64,000 bases of DNA from Streptomyces parvus (GCF_014648875.1 NZ_BMRY01000017.1:52385-116384); one strand, 5' to 3'. Positions 8,276-16,926 are shown, numbered from the stretch's first letter. Translations and numbers: made by a program. The notes: generated by a model not told the origin, from the letters alone.

Positions 8276-9340
8276 TCAGGAGCCGTTCCCGGCGCGCAGG
8301 GTGTCCAGGTCGGCCTTGAGCGTGTTCACCGGGATCGCGAAGCCGAGGCCCACGCTGCCGGCCGAGGAACCGCTGCCCGCCGACGACGAACTGGGCGAGT
8401 ACATGGCCGAGTTGATGCCGATGATCTCGCCGTTCATGTTGATCAGCGCGCCACCGGAGTTGCCGGGGTTGAGCGAGGCGTCGGTCTGGAGCGCCTTGTA
8501 CGTGGTGGTCTCCTCGCCCGTGTCGCCGTTGAACTGCTGCCCGCCGAACTCGAACGGCCACTCCTGGCCGCCGCCCTGCCGGCCCTGGCCCTGCCCCTGG
8601 CCGGAGCTGCCGGAGTCGTCCTTCGCCACCGTCACGTCCCGGTCGAGCGCGGAGACGATGCCGCTGGTGACGGTGCCGGTCAGGCCCTCCGGCGAGCCGA
8701 TCGCCACGACCTCCTCGCCGACCTTGACCTTGGAGGAGTCGCCCAGCGTCGCCGTCTTCAGGCCGCTCGCGCCCCGGAGCTTGATGAGCGCCAGGTCCTT
8801 GTCGGGGTCGGTGCCCATGACATCGGCGGTGTACGTCTTGCCGGTGGAGAGGGTGACCTGGATCTGCTGCGCGCCGGAGATGACGTGGTTGTTGGTGACG
8901 ATCTCGCCGTCCTCGGTGATCACCACGCCCGATCCGGTGGACTTGCCCGCCGACGAGGCCGCTCCGATCTCCACGATCGCGGGCGAGACCGCCTCCGCGA
9001 CGCCCGCCACCGTGCCCTTGCTGCTCTGCGAGACGGTGGTGCCGTTGACCGCGCCGCCCGAACCGGTGGCGGCGGAGTCCTGGCCGTTCAGCCGGCCGAC
9101 GAGGGTGGCGGTGCCGCCGCCGATCACACCCGCCGCGATCGCGACGGCCGCCAGCAGCGCCACCGGCCGCTTCGCCTTGCGCCGGTTGGCGGGCGCGTAC
9201 GGGGGCGGCGGCGGGTAACCGCCCGCAGCGCTGTGGTACGCCGTGCCGTCATACGCGGACGGGGAGGCGTACGGGTACGAGGTCGGGTCCTGGTCCGTCG
9301 AGTGCGCGCCGCTCGGGCGAAGGTTCTCCGTCATGTCCAT
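8276..9340 (-). CDS. Membrane-anchored HtrA/DegP-type serine protease without PDZ domain
   Basis: A 354-residue protein with a Pro/Tyr-rich cytoplasmic N-terminus (1-52), one membrane helix (about 58-81) and an extracellular trypsin-like domain. The catalytic triad is His152 (TNNHVISG), Asp182 (DKDLALIK) and Ser295 (NPGNSGGAL). A Gly/Gln-rich insert at about 243-266 interrupts the fold. The chain ends right after the protease domain, so the PDZ domain of classical HtrA is absent. ATG 9334 is an alternative start. It is next to the CssRS-like genes and is the expected target and effector of that system (compare HtrA2, SCO4157). Confidence 0.8.
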   Translation of the reverse strand: MDMTENLRPSGAHSTDQDPTSYPYASPSAYDGTAYHSAAGGYPPPPPYAPANRRKAKRPVALLAAVAIAAGVIGGGTATLVGRLNGQDSAATGSGGAVNGTTVSQSSKGTVAGVAEAVSPAIVEIGAASSAGKSTGSGVVITEDGEIVTNNHVISGAQQIQVTLSTGKTYTADVMGTDPDKDLALIKLRGASGLKTATLGDSSKVKVGEEVVAIGSPEGLTGTVTSGIVSALDRDVTVAKDDSGSSGQGQGQGRQGGGQEWPFEFGGQQFNGDTGEETTTYKALQTDASLNPGNSGGALINMNGEIIGINSAMYSPSSSSAGSGSSAGSVGLGFAIPVNTLKADLDTLRAGNGS

Positions 9341-9436
9341 CAGGCTGGTCGGCGAAGATGAGAGCCGCCTGAGTACGTCCTGAGAAGCCCGGAAGAACCG
9401 CGTATGCCCGCTGTAAAGGCCGACGGGTACCGACGG

Positions 9437-10477
9437 TCAGACGGACGGTGCGGGTTCCCCGCAGCCGCACGAGCGCCGGACCACCAGCGCCGAGGGGAAC
9501 TGCTTCAGCCGCTCCCGCCGCGACCCCGAGACCCGCAGCGCGTCGTCCAGGACCAGGTCCACGGCCGCCCGGGCCATCGCCGGACGGTCGGAGTAGACCG
9601 TGGTCAGCGGCGGATCCGTGAGACCCGCCTCCTTCACGTCGTCGAAGCCCGCCACCGCCAGCTCGCCCGGCACGTCGATGCGCAGCTCCCGGGCTGCCCG
9701 CAGCACGCCGAAGGCCTGGTCGTCCGTGGCGCAGAAGATCGCCGGCGGCCGGTCGGGTCCGGACAGCAGACCGAGGGCCACCTGGTAGGCGTCGTAACGG
9801 TTGTACGGGGCCTGGAACAGCCGGCCCTCCGTGGAGCGGCCCGACTCGTGCATCGCCCGCCGCCAGCCCTCGACGTGGTCGGCGACCGGGTCGCCCACCG
9901 ACGGGGTCTCCTCCGTGCCGCCGAGGCAGGCCACGTACGGGTGGCCGTGCTCCAGCAGATGGCGGGTGGCGAGCTGGGCGCCGCCGACGTCGTCGGTGAC
10001 CACGGCGACGTCGTCGATCGCCTCGGGGCGCTCGTGCAGCAGGACGACCCGGGCGTCCCAGGCCTCGATCTCGGCGGCGGCGCGCTCGCTGGGGCCCTGG
10101 CTGACCAGGATCAGCCCGGAGACCCGCATGCCGAGGAAGGCCCGCAGATAGTGGACCTCGCGCTCGTCGCGGTAGTCGGAATTGCCGACCAGCACCATCT
10201 TCCCGCGCTCGGCGGCGGCCTGTTCGACCGCGTGCGCCATCTCCGCGAAGAACGGCTGCCGGGCGTCCGGCACGATCATGCCTATGAGGTCCGTGCGGCG
10301 CGAGGCCATGGCCTGGGCGACCCGGTCGGGCCGGTAGCCCAGCTGTTTGATCGCGGCGAGCACCCGCTCGCGCGTGGCCGGGGCGACCGGCCGGGGTCCG
10401 TTGTTGATGACGTAGCTGACGACCGCGGTCGACGTCCCCGCCAGTCTCGCCACATCGTCCCGCGTCACCTTGGCCAC
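9437..10477 (-). CDS. LacI-family transcriptional regulator
   Basis: A 346-residue regulator. The N-terminal LacI helix-turn-helix (VTRDDVARLAGTSTAVVSYV) and hinge helix are followed by a periplasmic-binding-protein-like effector domain. The start is GTG 10477. No Shine-Dalgarno is seen, but TAGACT (10485-10490, minus strand) lies 7 nt upstream, so the mRNA is probably leaderless. It ends with CGCGEPAPSV. The sugar or other ligand is unknown, and no transport operon is adjacent. It corresponds in position to SCO4158, between the HtrA-type gene and glnR. Confidence 0.85.
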   Translation of the reverse strand: MAKVTRDDVARLAGTSTAVVSYVINNGPRPVAPATRERVLAAIKQLGYRPDRVAQAMASRRTDLIGMIVPDARQPFFAEMAHAVEQAAAERGKMVLVGNSDYRDEREVHYLRAFLGMRVSGLILVSQGPSERAAAEIEAWDARVVLLHERPEAIDDVAVVTDDVGGAQLATRHLLEHGHPYVACLGGTEETPSVGDPVADHVEGWRRAMHESGRSTEGRLFQAPYNRYDAYQVALGLLSGPDRPPAIFCATDDQAFGVLRAARELRIDVPGELAVAGFDDVKEAGLTDPPLTTVYSDRPAMARAAVDLVLDDALRVSGSRRERLKQFPSALVVRRSCGCGEPAPSV

Positions 10478-10501
10478 GCGTGGCAGTCTACGCGGATGGA
10501 C

Positions 10502-11320
10502 CTATCCCTTGGCAGCCCGGACCGGGGCTTCTTGCTCCGCCGTGGCCGAAGAGGACTGCTCCGAACGGGCGACGGGCCGGGCATCGGGTCCGTCCGCCTT
10601 CGGCCGCCCGGCCGCGCGCTCCTTCGCCTCCTCGGCGGCGCGCTCCACCTTCTCCGGCACGACGAAGCGGTAGCCGACGTTGCGGACGGTCCCGATCAGC
10701 GACTCGTGCTCGGGGCCGAGCTTGGCGCGCAGCCGCCGTACGTGGACGTCGACCGTCCGCGTACCGCCGAAGTAGTCGTACCCCCAGACCTCCTGGAGGA
10801 GCTGGGCGCGGGTGAACACCCGGCCCGGGTGCTGGGCGAGGTATTTCAGCAGTTCGAACTCCTTGAAGGTCAGGTCCAGGACCCGGCCCTTGAGTTTCGC
10901 GCTGTACGTCGCCTCGTCGACGGAGAGATCACCGTTGCGGATCTCCATCGGGGAGTCGTCGGAGGTGATCTGCTGGCGGCCCATGGCGAGCCGCAGCCGT
11001 GCCTCGACCTCCGCCGGTCCCGCCGTGTCCAGCAGGACGTCGTCCACGCCCCAGTCGGCGGTGACGGCCGCGAGACCGCCCTCGGTGACGACGAGGATCA
11101 GCGGACAGCCGGGGCCCGTGGACCGCAGGAGCTGGCAGAGCGAGCGGACCTGCGGAAGGTCGCGCCGCCCGTCGACGAGGATCACGTCGGCGCCCGGGGT
11201 GTCCACGAGGGCCGGGCCCTCGGCGGGGGCCACCCGCACACTGTGGAGCAGAAGGCCGAGGGCGGGGAGCACCTCCGTCGACGGCTGGAGTGCGTTCGTC
11301 AGAAGCAGCAGTGAACTCAT
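10502..11320 (-). CDS. glnR: GlnR, global nitrogen-response regulator
   Basis: A 272-residue OmpR-type orphan regulator, recognised by its N-terminus (MSSLLLLTNALQPSTEVLPA). The receiver-like domain keeps the central Asp50 (VILVDGRRD) but lacks the rest of the usual phosphorylation pocket, as known for GlnR. The winged helix (VFTRAQLLQEVWGYDYFG, RTVDVHVRRLR) binds GTnAC-N6-GAAAC boxes at glnA, amtB, nas and other genes. The C-terminal tail of about 45 residues is charged and low in complexity. No kinase gene is adjacent, in agreement with its orphan status. Confidence 0.95.
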   Translation of the reverse strand: MSSLLLLTNALQPSTEVLPALGLLLHSVRVAPAEGPALVDTPGADVILVDGRRDLPQVRSLCQLLRSTGPGCPLILVVTEGGLAAVTADWGVDDVLLDTAGPAEVEARLRLAMGRQQITSDDSPMEIRNGDLSVDEATYSAKLKGRVLDLTFKEFELLKYLAQHPGRVFTRAQLLQEVWGYDYFGGTRTVDVHVRRLRAKLGPEHESLIGTVRNVGYRFVVPEKVERAAEEAKERAAGRPKADGPDARPVARSEQSSSATAEQEAPVRAAKG

Positions 11321-11503
11321 CGCCGCCCACCTGCCTGGTTCGGTCGATCGTGTTGCACGGTTCGCTCGCCCATTACGTCGGTCCTCCTCGTTCCCTGCGA
11401 GAGGGGCACTCCCGGGCCGGACCCGGGGGAGTATGCGGCACTGCTTCGTACGTCAAGCGGGTATTGCGTGCGGTCCCGCGCCCCGGGGACCGCTGAGCTT
11501 GTG

Positions 11504-11519
11504 GAAACGTCGTCGTAAC
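11504..11519 (+). promoter_or_regulatory. Possible GlnR half-boxes upstream of glnR
   Basis: GAAAC (11504-11508) and GTAAC (11515-11519) are separated by exactly 6 nt, the spacing of GlnR a and b sites, though in b-a order. The flanking units expected at the same period are not present. The site lies 185-200 nt upstream of glnR and 70-85 nt upstream of the divergent hydrolase gene. Tentative. Confidence 0.25.
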
Positions 11520-11589
11520 AACGCCCGTAAAGCACAAAAGGACCCGGGGGCTGCATTGCCCGGATCCTCTTCGCAGCAGAATAGCCCAC

Positions 11590-12552
11590 ATGAGTTCCGT
11601 GTCCGAGGGTCGATTCCGGGGTTCCTCTGTTCCCTTGCTCACGCCACCCCCACGATTCGCCACATTGCTGACGGATGACGGCGTGCCGGTCGAGGCGGTG
11701 TACGAACCGTGTACGGCGGGCTTCGGAGCCCCGGGCGGCGGGGCCGCCGGGACCCTCGCCGCGGCCCCGGCGGCGACCTCCGCGGCGACCCCCGCGATCG
11801 TCGTCGCGCACGGGTTCACCGGGGCGGCCGACCGTCCCGCCGTACGTCGTGCCGCGCGGGTGTTCGCCCAGCGTGCGGCCGTGATCACGTTCTCGTTCCG
11901 GGGCCACGGGCGGTCCGGCGGGCGCTCCACGGTGGGCGACCGCGAGGTGCTGGATCTGGCGGCGGCGGTGACCTGGGCGCGGCGGCTCGGGCACACCCGG
12001 GTGGTGACGGTCGGGTTCTCGATGGGCGGCTCGGTGGTGCTCCGGCACGGCGCCCTGTATACGGCGGACCCCCTCGCCGGAGGCGCGGAATCCGCGGCCG
12101 GGGATACACCCGTTCGCGTGCCGGAGCGCGAGGGGCGCATACAGCGCACAGGGGCGCACTCGGACGCGGTGGTCTCCGTCAGCGCGCCCGCCCGTTGGTA
12201 CTACCGGGGGACGGCCCCGATGCGCCGGCTGCACTGGGTGGTCACCCGCCCCCCGGGCCGTCTCGTCGGCCGCTACGGATTCCGTACCCGTATCGCCACC
12301 GAGGAGTGGGACCCCGTCCCCCTCTCCCCGGTCGCCTCGGTCCCGCTCATCGCCCCGGCCCCGCTGCTGCTCGTGCACGGCGACCGGGACCCGTACTTCC
12401 CGCTGGACCACCCGAGGATGCTGGCGGAGGCGGCCGGTCCCGGCGGCGCGGAGCTGTGGCTGGAGCGGGGGATGGGCCACGCGGAGAACGCGGCGGACGA
12501 CGCCCTCCTGGCCCGCATCGCCGACTGGGCGACGGCCACACCGCCCGCGTGA
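11590..12552 (+). CDS. Alpha/beta-fold hydrolase
   Basis: A 320-residue cytoplasmic hydrolase. The oxyanion region is VVAHGFTGAADRP, the nucleophile elbow GFSMGG (Ser), the acid lies in LLVHGDRDPYFP and the catalytic His in MGHAENAA. Similar proteins are dienelactone hydrolase/acyl-peptidase-like serine hydrolases; the substrate is unknown. A region of about 30 residues after HGALYTADP is poorly conserved in appearance and may be a lid. It is followed 62 nt later by the MoaD-like gene and may be co-transcribed with it. Confidence 0.8.
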   Translation: MSSVSEGRFRGSSVPLLTPPPRFATLLTDDGVPVEAVYEPCTAGFGAPGGGAAGTLAAAPAATSAATPAIVVAHGFTGAADRPAVRRAARVFAQRAAVITFSFRGHGRSGGRSTVGDREVLDLAAAVTWARRLGHTRVVTVGFSMGGSVVLRHGALYTADPLAGGAESAAGDTPVRVPEREGRIQRTGAHSDAVVSVSAPARWYYRGTAPMRRLHWVVTRPPGRLVGRYGFRTRIATEEWDPVPLSPVASVPLIAPAPLLLVHGDRDPYFPLDHPRMLAEAAGPGGAELWLERGMGHAENAADDALLARIADWATATPPA

Positions 12553-12614
12553 CCCATCATGGAGAGCTGACGCACGAGGCGTCCGACGAACCGACCGACC
12601 GAAGGAGTGGCGCC

Positions 12615-12869
12615 ATGGCAGCGGGGACGATCCGCTACTGGGCCGCGGCGAAGGCCGCAGCGGGCACCGCGGAGGAGCCGTACGCGGCGGCGACTCTCGC
12701 CGAGGCGCTCGACGCCGTGCGCGAGAGGCACCCCGGCGAGCTGAGCCAGGTGCTCCGGCGGTGCTCGTTCCTCGTCGACGGGGACCCCGTGGGGACCCGC
12801 GAGCATGAGACCGTACGCCTTGCCGAGGGCGGCACGGTCGAGGTGCTCCCGCCGTTCGCAGGAGGGTGA
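12615..12869 (+). CDS. MoaD/ThiS-like sulfur-carrier protein
   Basis: An 84-residue ubiquitin-fold protein that ends in the diagnostic Gly-Gly (PPFAGG). Start ATG 12615 follows GAAGGAG. Family members are adenylated by a MoeB/ThiF-type enzyme and carry a C-terminal thiocarboxylate that donates sulfur for molybdopterin, thiamin or cysteine synthesis. No moaE, thiG or moeB gene is nearby. A rhodanese (cysA) gene lies 3 kb downstream, which is compatible with sulfur transfer but does not prove a link. Confidence 0.8.
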   Translation: MAAGTIRYWAAAKAAAGTAEEPYAAATLAEALDAVRERHPGELSQVLRRCSFLVDGDPVGTREHETVRLAEGGTVEVLPPFAGG

Positions 12870-12879
12870 ACCGCAGGCC

Positions 12880-14355
12880 ATGAGCAGCAGCGATCAGCAG
12901 TACCCGTATCCGTACGACCCCGAGCACCCGCAGCGTCCCGCGCCGCCGCAGTGGCCCGACGGCACGGCCGGGCAGCACGCCGGGCCCCAGGAGCCGGCCG
13001 CCTTCGACCAGGGCGGCACGCAGACGTGGCAGGCCCCGACCTGGGACACGCAGTACCAGCCGACGATCCGCCCGGAGGGAAGCCCGGGACAGGGCCAGGC
13101 CCAGGGATACGGGCAGGGGCAGGGCGACGGTTACGGCTACGGGCAGGGCCAGGGACACGGGCAGAGCCACGGTCACGGACAGCCGCAGCAGCCGGGGCCG
13201 TACGCGCAGTCGCAGCCCCAGTCGTACGGGCAGTCGCAGCAGCCGGAGCCGTACGCACAGCCTCAGCCGTACGGGCAGCAGCAGCCCCAGCCGTACGGAC
13301 AGCCGCAGCCCGGGCCGTACGCACAGCAGCAGCCGCAGCCCCCGCACCACCAGGGACAGCAGCCGCAGCAGGCGTACCCCTTCTCGGCCGCCGACACCGC
13401 CTACCTGCCGCCCCAGGGAGCCTCGGGCTCCTATCCGCTGCCGCCCGAGGTCCCGGCCGCGCCCGCCGCACGCGTGGCACCGGCCGCACCCGCGCCCGCT
13501 CCCGTGTCCGAGCCGGTGACCGCGCCCGCGCCCGCCACCGCGCAGTCGGGCCCCGGCGACACCGGGTACAGCGCGCCCACGACGCTGGGCAACGCCCGGA
13601 TCACCGACGCCCAGCGGGCCCGTGCCGAGGGGCGCTCGCCGATCATCGCGCCGGGGATCCAGCCCGCGGCGCTCACCGCCGCGCTCGGCCTGCTGCTCGC
13701 GGGCGGCGCGGCGATCGGGACGTACGCCCTGCTCGTCCCGGTGGTGCTCCTCCAGGCCGTGACGGCCGCCGGCTGGTTCCGGCTCAACGGCATGTGGCCC
13801 GCCCGCCAGGGCATCGCGCTCGCCTTCGCCGGGGGCCTGGTCGCCGATGTCGCCCTGCTCGTGGCGGGCCGGGAGCACGGTCCGGCCGCGCTGCTGGGCA
13901 CCCTGGGCGTCTGGGTGCTGCTCACCGTGGTCCTCCAGCTCCGCAGCCACGCGGGGTCCGACGAGCGGATGTACGGCCTGATGGCCACCGTCGTCTCCGC
14001 GTCCCTCGCGGTGCTCGCGGGCGGATTCCTCGCGGCGGACCCGGACGCGGTGGTCGTCGGCGGGGCGGCCGTCGCGGCGGCCACGCTCGTCCGCGCCCTC
14101 CCGCTGCCCGGCGCGGCCTCCCTCGTCATGGCGCTGGTCACGGGGGTCGGCGCGGGCCTCGTCTTCGGCAACACGACCGGCATCGGTCCGCAGGGCACGC
14201 TGCTCGGTCTCGCGGCGGCCGGCTGCGCGCTCATCGGGCTGCGCGTGGCGAGCTACGACTACCCGTCCCGGTTCGTGCACATGACCGCCGGGGTGGCGCT
14301 GCCGCTGACCCTGGCGGCCCCGGCCGTCTACGTGGTCGGCCGCGCCCTCCTATAG
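12880..14355 (+). CDS. Polytopic membrane protein with long Gln/Pro/Tyr-rich N-terminus
   Basis: A 491-residue protein. Residues 1 to about 245 are low complexity: QPYG/GQGQ/PYAQ repeats, then an Ala/Pro stretch. The C-terminal half (about 265-491) carries roughly seven to eight hydrophobic helices beginning at PAALTAALGLLLAGG. No catalytic motif is evident. The start ATG 12880 is 10 nt after the MoaD-like stop, with GGAGGG upstream, so the two genes are an operon. The repeat tract resembles intrinsically disordered cytoplasmic tails of actinobacterial membrane proteins. Function is unknown. Confidence 0.75.
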   Translation: MSSSDQQYPYPYDPEHPQRPAPPQWPDGTAGQHAGPQEPAAFDQGGTQTWQAPTWDTQYQPTIRPEGSPGQGQAQGYGQGQGDGYGYGQGQGHGQSHGHGQPQQPGPYAQSQPQSYGQSQQPEPYAQPQPYGQQQPQPYGQPQPGPYAQQQPQPPHHQGQQPQQAYPFSAADTAYLPPQGASGSYPLPPEVPAAPAARVAPAAPAPAPVSEPVTAPAPATAQSGPGDTGYSAPTTLGNARITDAQRARAEGRSPIIAPGIQPAALTAALGLLLAGGAAIGTYALLVPVVLLQAVTAAGWFRLNGMWPARQGIALAFAGGLVADVALLVAGREHGPAALLGTLGVWVLLTVVLQLRSHAGSDERMYGLMATVVSASLAVLAGGFLAADPDAVVVGGAAVAAATLVRALPLPGAASLVMALVTGVGAGLVFGNTTGIGPQGTLLGLAAAGCALIGLRVASYDYPSRFVHMTAGVALPLTLAAPAVYVVGRALL

Positions 14356-14512
14356 GGCCTGCCCTGCTTCGTACGGCTGCTGACGGCTGCTGACGGCCCC
14401 TCGGGAACCACCGGGGGGCCGTCGGTCGTCGATCATCCAGGGCGCCCACTCCTGCCGCAGTAGGCTCACGGGCGCCAGGGGGACCGATCGGCTCAGGGTG
14501 GGGAATCGAGAC

Positions 14513-15205
14513 ATGCGCGCACTGCGAATACTGCTGGTCCTGGTGGTGGTGCTCGGCGGCCTCTTCCTCGCCGTCGACCGGGCGGCCGTCTGGTACGCCG
14601 AGTCCGAGGCGGAGGACCGGGTCACGATCAGCGGGGGCGGCCCCGCCACGACGGAGATCTCGATCAAGGGCTTCCCCTTCCTCACCCAGCTCGCCGGATC
14701 GGAGCTGGACCGGGTCGACGTCAACCTCACCGGCATGAAGACCAGTGCCGCCGGCCGCACGATCCGGGTCAGCGAGGTCCGGGCCCAGCTCCACGACGTG
14801 AAGCTCGGCTCCGGCTACCGGACCGCGACCGCCACCCGCGCCACCGGCACCGCGCTCGTCACGTACGAGGACCTGACGGCGGCGGCCAGCGACGGCGTCG
14901 TCGTGGAGTACGGCGGCAAGGGCAAGGCGAAGGTCACCGGCACGGTCGAGGTCCTCGGCCGGCCGATCTCGCGCAGCGTGCTGTCCACCGTGACCAGGGT
15001 CGACGGCCACACGATCAAGGTGCGCGCGGACCAGGTGCCGGGCGAGGGGATCCCCGGGGTGGAGGAGCTGGTCCGCGAGAAGACCGACTTCGAGGGCGAC
15101 ATCGACGGGCTGCCCGAGGGGCTGGAGCTCCAGGAGGTCAAGGTGACCGAGAAGGGCCTGGAGATCTCGGTGACCGGCTCGGACGTCTCCCTGACGGCCG
15201 GCTGA
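14513..15205 (+). CDS. LmeA-like phospholipid-binding protein (DUF2993)
   Basis: A 230-residue exported protein with an N-terminal membrane/signal helix (LRILLVLVVVLGGLFLAV). The rest fits the DUF2993/LmeA family: SEAEDRVTISG, ISIKGFPFLTQLAGSELDRVDV and a beta-rich tubular domain to the end. LmeA of mycobacteria binds phosphatidylinositol lipids and supports lipomannan maturation; the Streptomyces role is not defined. ATG 14513 has GGTGGGGA upstream, and TAGGCT at 14461-14466 is a plausible -10. Its last codons run into a 34-bp tandem repeat. Confidence 0.75.
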   Translation: MRALRILLVLVVVLGGLFLAVDRAAVWYAESEAEDRVTISGGGPATTEISIKGFPFLTQLAGSELDRVDVNLTGMKTSAAGRTIRVSEVRAQLHDVKLGSGYRTATATRATGTALVTYEDLTAAASDGVVVEYGGKGKAKVTGTVEVLGRPISRSVLSTVTRVDGHTIKVRADQVPGEGIPGVEELVREKTDFEGDIDGLPEGLELQEVKVTEKGLEISVTGSDVSLTAG

Positions 15206-15294
15206 CGGGGCCGGCCTGCTGACGGGGTCAGACACCTGACGGGGCCGACCTGCTGACGGGGTCGAACACCTGACGGGGCCGGCCACCTGACCGG
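15202..15294. repeat. 34-bp tandem repeat overlapping the stop of the LmeA-like gene
   Basis: Two nearly identical 34-nt units (15202-15235, 15236-15269) and a partial third (15270-15294) start with CTGACGGGGCCG. The first unit contains the TGA stop of the upstream gene. The repeat occupies the start of the gap before the cysA leader. Confidence 0.85.
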
Positions 15295-15467
15295 CCCGGA
15301 CTCCGCCCGACCGGCTGATCCGACCCTCCGATCCGGATGGTGAGACAACCGCGTCCGGTCCGCAGATGCGGGGAAGGCTCGGAGGAGCACGGCAGCGGAT
15401 CGCGGCCCGGATCCCCACACTCCCGTCTCGCATCACGGATGATCGTGTCTCACCATGCGACACGACG

Positions 15468-15497
15468 GTGACATCTCCGTCCGTACCTCCCTACGAT
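15468..15497 (+). promoter_or_regulatory. Promoter of the cysA leader (leaderless)
   Basis: GTGACA (15468-15473) and TACGAT (15492-15497) are 18 nt apart and match the -35/-10 consensus of the principal sigma factor. The ATG of the leader peptide starts 7 nt after the -10 box, so the transcript should begin at or very near that ATG. Confidence 0.7.
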
Positions 15498-15504
15498 CGG
15501 ACGC

Positions 15505-15585
15505 ATGAAGCGACAGGCGGATCTCACGAAGCGGCGGGCAGTAGACCTGTGCCGCGTCGCCGCCATGCTCTGTCGCACCTTCTGA
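15505..15585 (+). CDS. 26-residue cysteine-containing leader peptide upstream of cysA
   Basis: A short frame encoding 26 residues, starting MKRQADLTKRRAVDLCRVAA and ending MLCRTF. It belongs to a recurring type of actinobacterial 'putative leader peptide' with the core LTKRRAVDLCRVAAxLCR. Such peptides precede sulfur-assimilation genes. It is leaderless, with GTGACA-N18-TACGAT immediately upstream. It contains two cysteines (16 and 23) and lies 173 nt before the cysA start. By analogy with mycobacterial leaderless Cys-rich uORFs, translation of the peptide may sense charged tRNA-Cys and set readthrough into cysA. That regulatory role is inference. Confidence 0.75.
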   Translation: MKRQADLTKRRAVDLCRVAAMLCRTF

Positions 15586-15758
15586 GCGGGACCGCACGCA
15601 CCGTCGCGGCCGCCCCGCTTCCCCCGGCCCTCCGACCGTCACCAGGGCCGACCCCGTGCCCCGTGCGCGCCGCGTTCCGTGCCTCCGCGCGTACACCCGC
15701 ACCCAGCAACTCCGCATCTCGCACCACCCCGCCGCAGACTGCCCCGGAGGAGAACAGC

Positions 15759-16598
15759 ATGAGCCGCAGCGACGTCCTGGTAGACGCCGACTGGGTCGAG
15801 GCCCACATCGACGACCCGCAGGTCGCGATCGTCGAGGTGGACGAGGACACCTCGGCGTACGAGAAGAACCACATCAAGAACGCGATCCGGATCGACTGGA
15901 CCAAGGACCTCCAGGACCCGGTCCGCCGCGACTTCGTCGACCAGGCCGGCTTCGAGAAGCTGCTCAGCGAGAAGGGCATCGGCAACGACACGCTGGTCGT
16001 CCTCTACGGCGGCAACAACAACTGGTTCGCTTCGTACGCCTACTGGTACTTCAAGCTGTACGGCCACGAGAACGTCAAGCTCCTCGACGGCGGCCGCAAG
16101 AAGTGGGAGCTGGACTCCCGCGACCTGACCGACGTCGTCCCCACGCGCCCGGCCACCCAGTACACGGCCAAGCCGCAGGACGAGTCGATCCGCGCCTACC
16201 GCGACGACGTCGTCAAGGCCATCGGCAGCCAGAACCTGGTCGACGTGCGCTCGCCCGACGAGTTCAGCGGCAAGCTGCTCGCCCCGGCCCACCTCCCGCA
16301 GGAGCAGTCGCAGCGCCCCGGCCACGTGCCGAGCGCCCGCAACATCCCGTGGTCGAAGAACGCCAACGACGACGGCACCTTCAAGTCGGACGACGAGCTG
16401 AAGGCCCTCTACGAGGACGAGCAGGTCGACCTGTCGAAGGACACCATCGCCTACTGCCGCATCGGTGAGCGCTCCGCGCTCACCTGGTTCGTGCTCCACG
16501 AGCTGCTCGGCCAGGAGAACGTCAAGAACTACGACGGTTCCTGGACCGAGTACGGCTCCCTCGTCGGCGTGCCGATCGAGCTCGGCGCCAACAAGTAA
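15759..16598 (+). CDS. cysA: Thiosulfate sulfurtransferase CysA (rhodanese)
   Basis: A 279-residue two-domain rhodanese. The N-terminal inactive domain starts at VLVDADWVEAHIDD. The C-terminal domain carries the active loop with the catalytic Cys in AYCRIGERSA and the terminal YDGSWTEYGSLVGVPIELG. It transfers sulfane sulfur from thiosulfate to an acceptor such as cyanide or dithiols. The ATG at 15759 follows GGAGGAGAAC. Downstream, 40 nt away, is the DUF1416 gene that accompanies CysA in actinobacteria. The leader peptide upstream suggests control by cysteine or sulfur supply. Confidence 0.9.
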   Translation: MSRSDVLVDADWVEAHIDDPQVAIVEVDEDTSAYEKNHIKNAIRIDWTKDLQDPVRRDFVDQAGFEKLLSEKGIGNDTLVVLYGGNNNWFASYAYWYFKLYGHENVKLLDGGRKKWELDSRDLTDVVPTRPATQYTAKPQDESIRAYRDDVVKAIGSQNLVDVRSPDEFSGKLLAPAHLPQEQSQRPGHVPSARNIPWSKNANDDGTFKSDDELKALYEDEQVDLSKDTIAYCRIGERSALTWFVLHELLGQENVKNYDGSWTEYGSLVGVPIELGANK

Positions 16599-16638
16599 CC
16601 CCACCGACCAGCACCACGACGACCCGAAGGACAGAACC

Positions 16639-16926
16639 ATGTGTGGAGCACAGGCCGGTGGCCCCGACGCTTCGACGATCAAGCCAGGTGAGACCACCAT
16701 CCAGGGCAGCGTGACCCGCGACGGCGAGCCCGTCACCGGCTACGTGCGCCTCCTGGACTCGACCGGTGAGTTCACCGCCGAGGTCCCGACCTCGGCGACC
16801 GGACAGTTCCGGTTCTACGCCGCCGAGGGCACCTGGACGCTCCGCGCCCTGGTTCCGGGCGGCAGCGCCGACCGCACGGTCGTCGCGCAGACCGGCGGGC
16901 TCTCCGAGGTCGCCATCGCCGTCTGA
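16639..16926 (+). CDS. DUF1416 protein partnered with CysA
   Basis: A 95-residue protein of the DUF1416 family (N-terminus MCGAQAGGPDASTIKPGETT). It has the look of a small beta-sandwich (carboxypeptidase-regulatory-like) domain: GSVTRDGEPVTGYVRLLD, FRFYAAEGTWTLRALVP. Cys2 is conserved in the family. No enzymatic motif is visible. It sits 40 nt after cysA and ends at a strong terminator, so the two form one operon. A role as partner or chaperone in sulfur transfer is inferred from constant linkage only. Confidence 0.85.
   Translation: MCGAQAGGPDASTIKPGETTIQGSVTRDGEPVTGYVRLLDSTGEFTAEVPTSATGQFRFYAAEGTWTLRALVPGGSADRTVVAQTGGLSEVAIAV

Noticed and set aside
11317..14280. 987-codon open frame on the minus strand
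   Set aside because: It runs antisense through the hydrolase, MoaD-like and Q-rich genes, is Arg/Gly/Leu repetitive and has no domain; it results from high GC and few stop codons.
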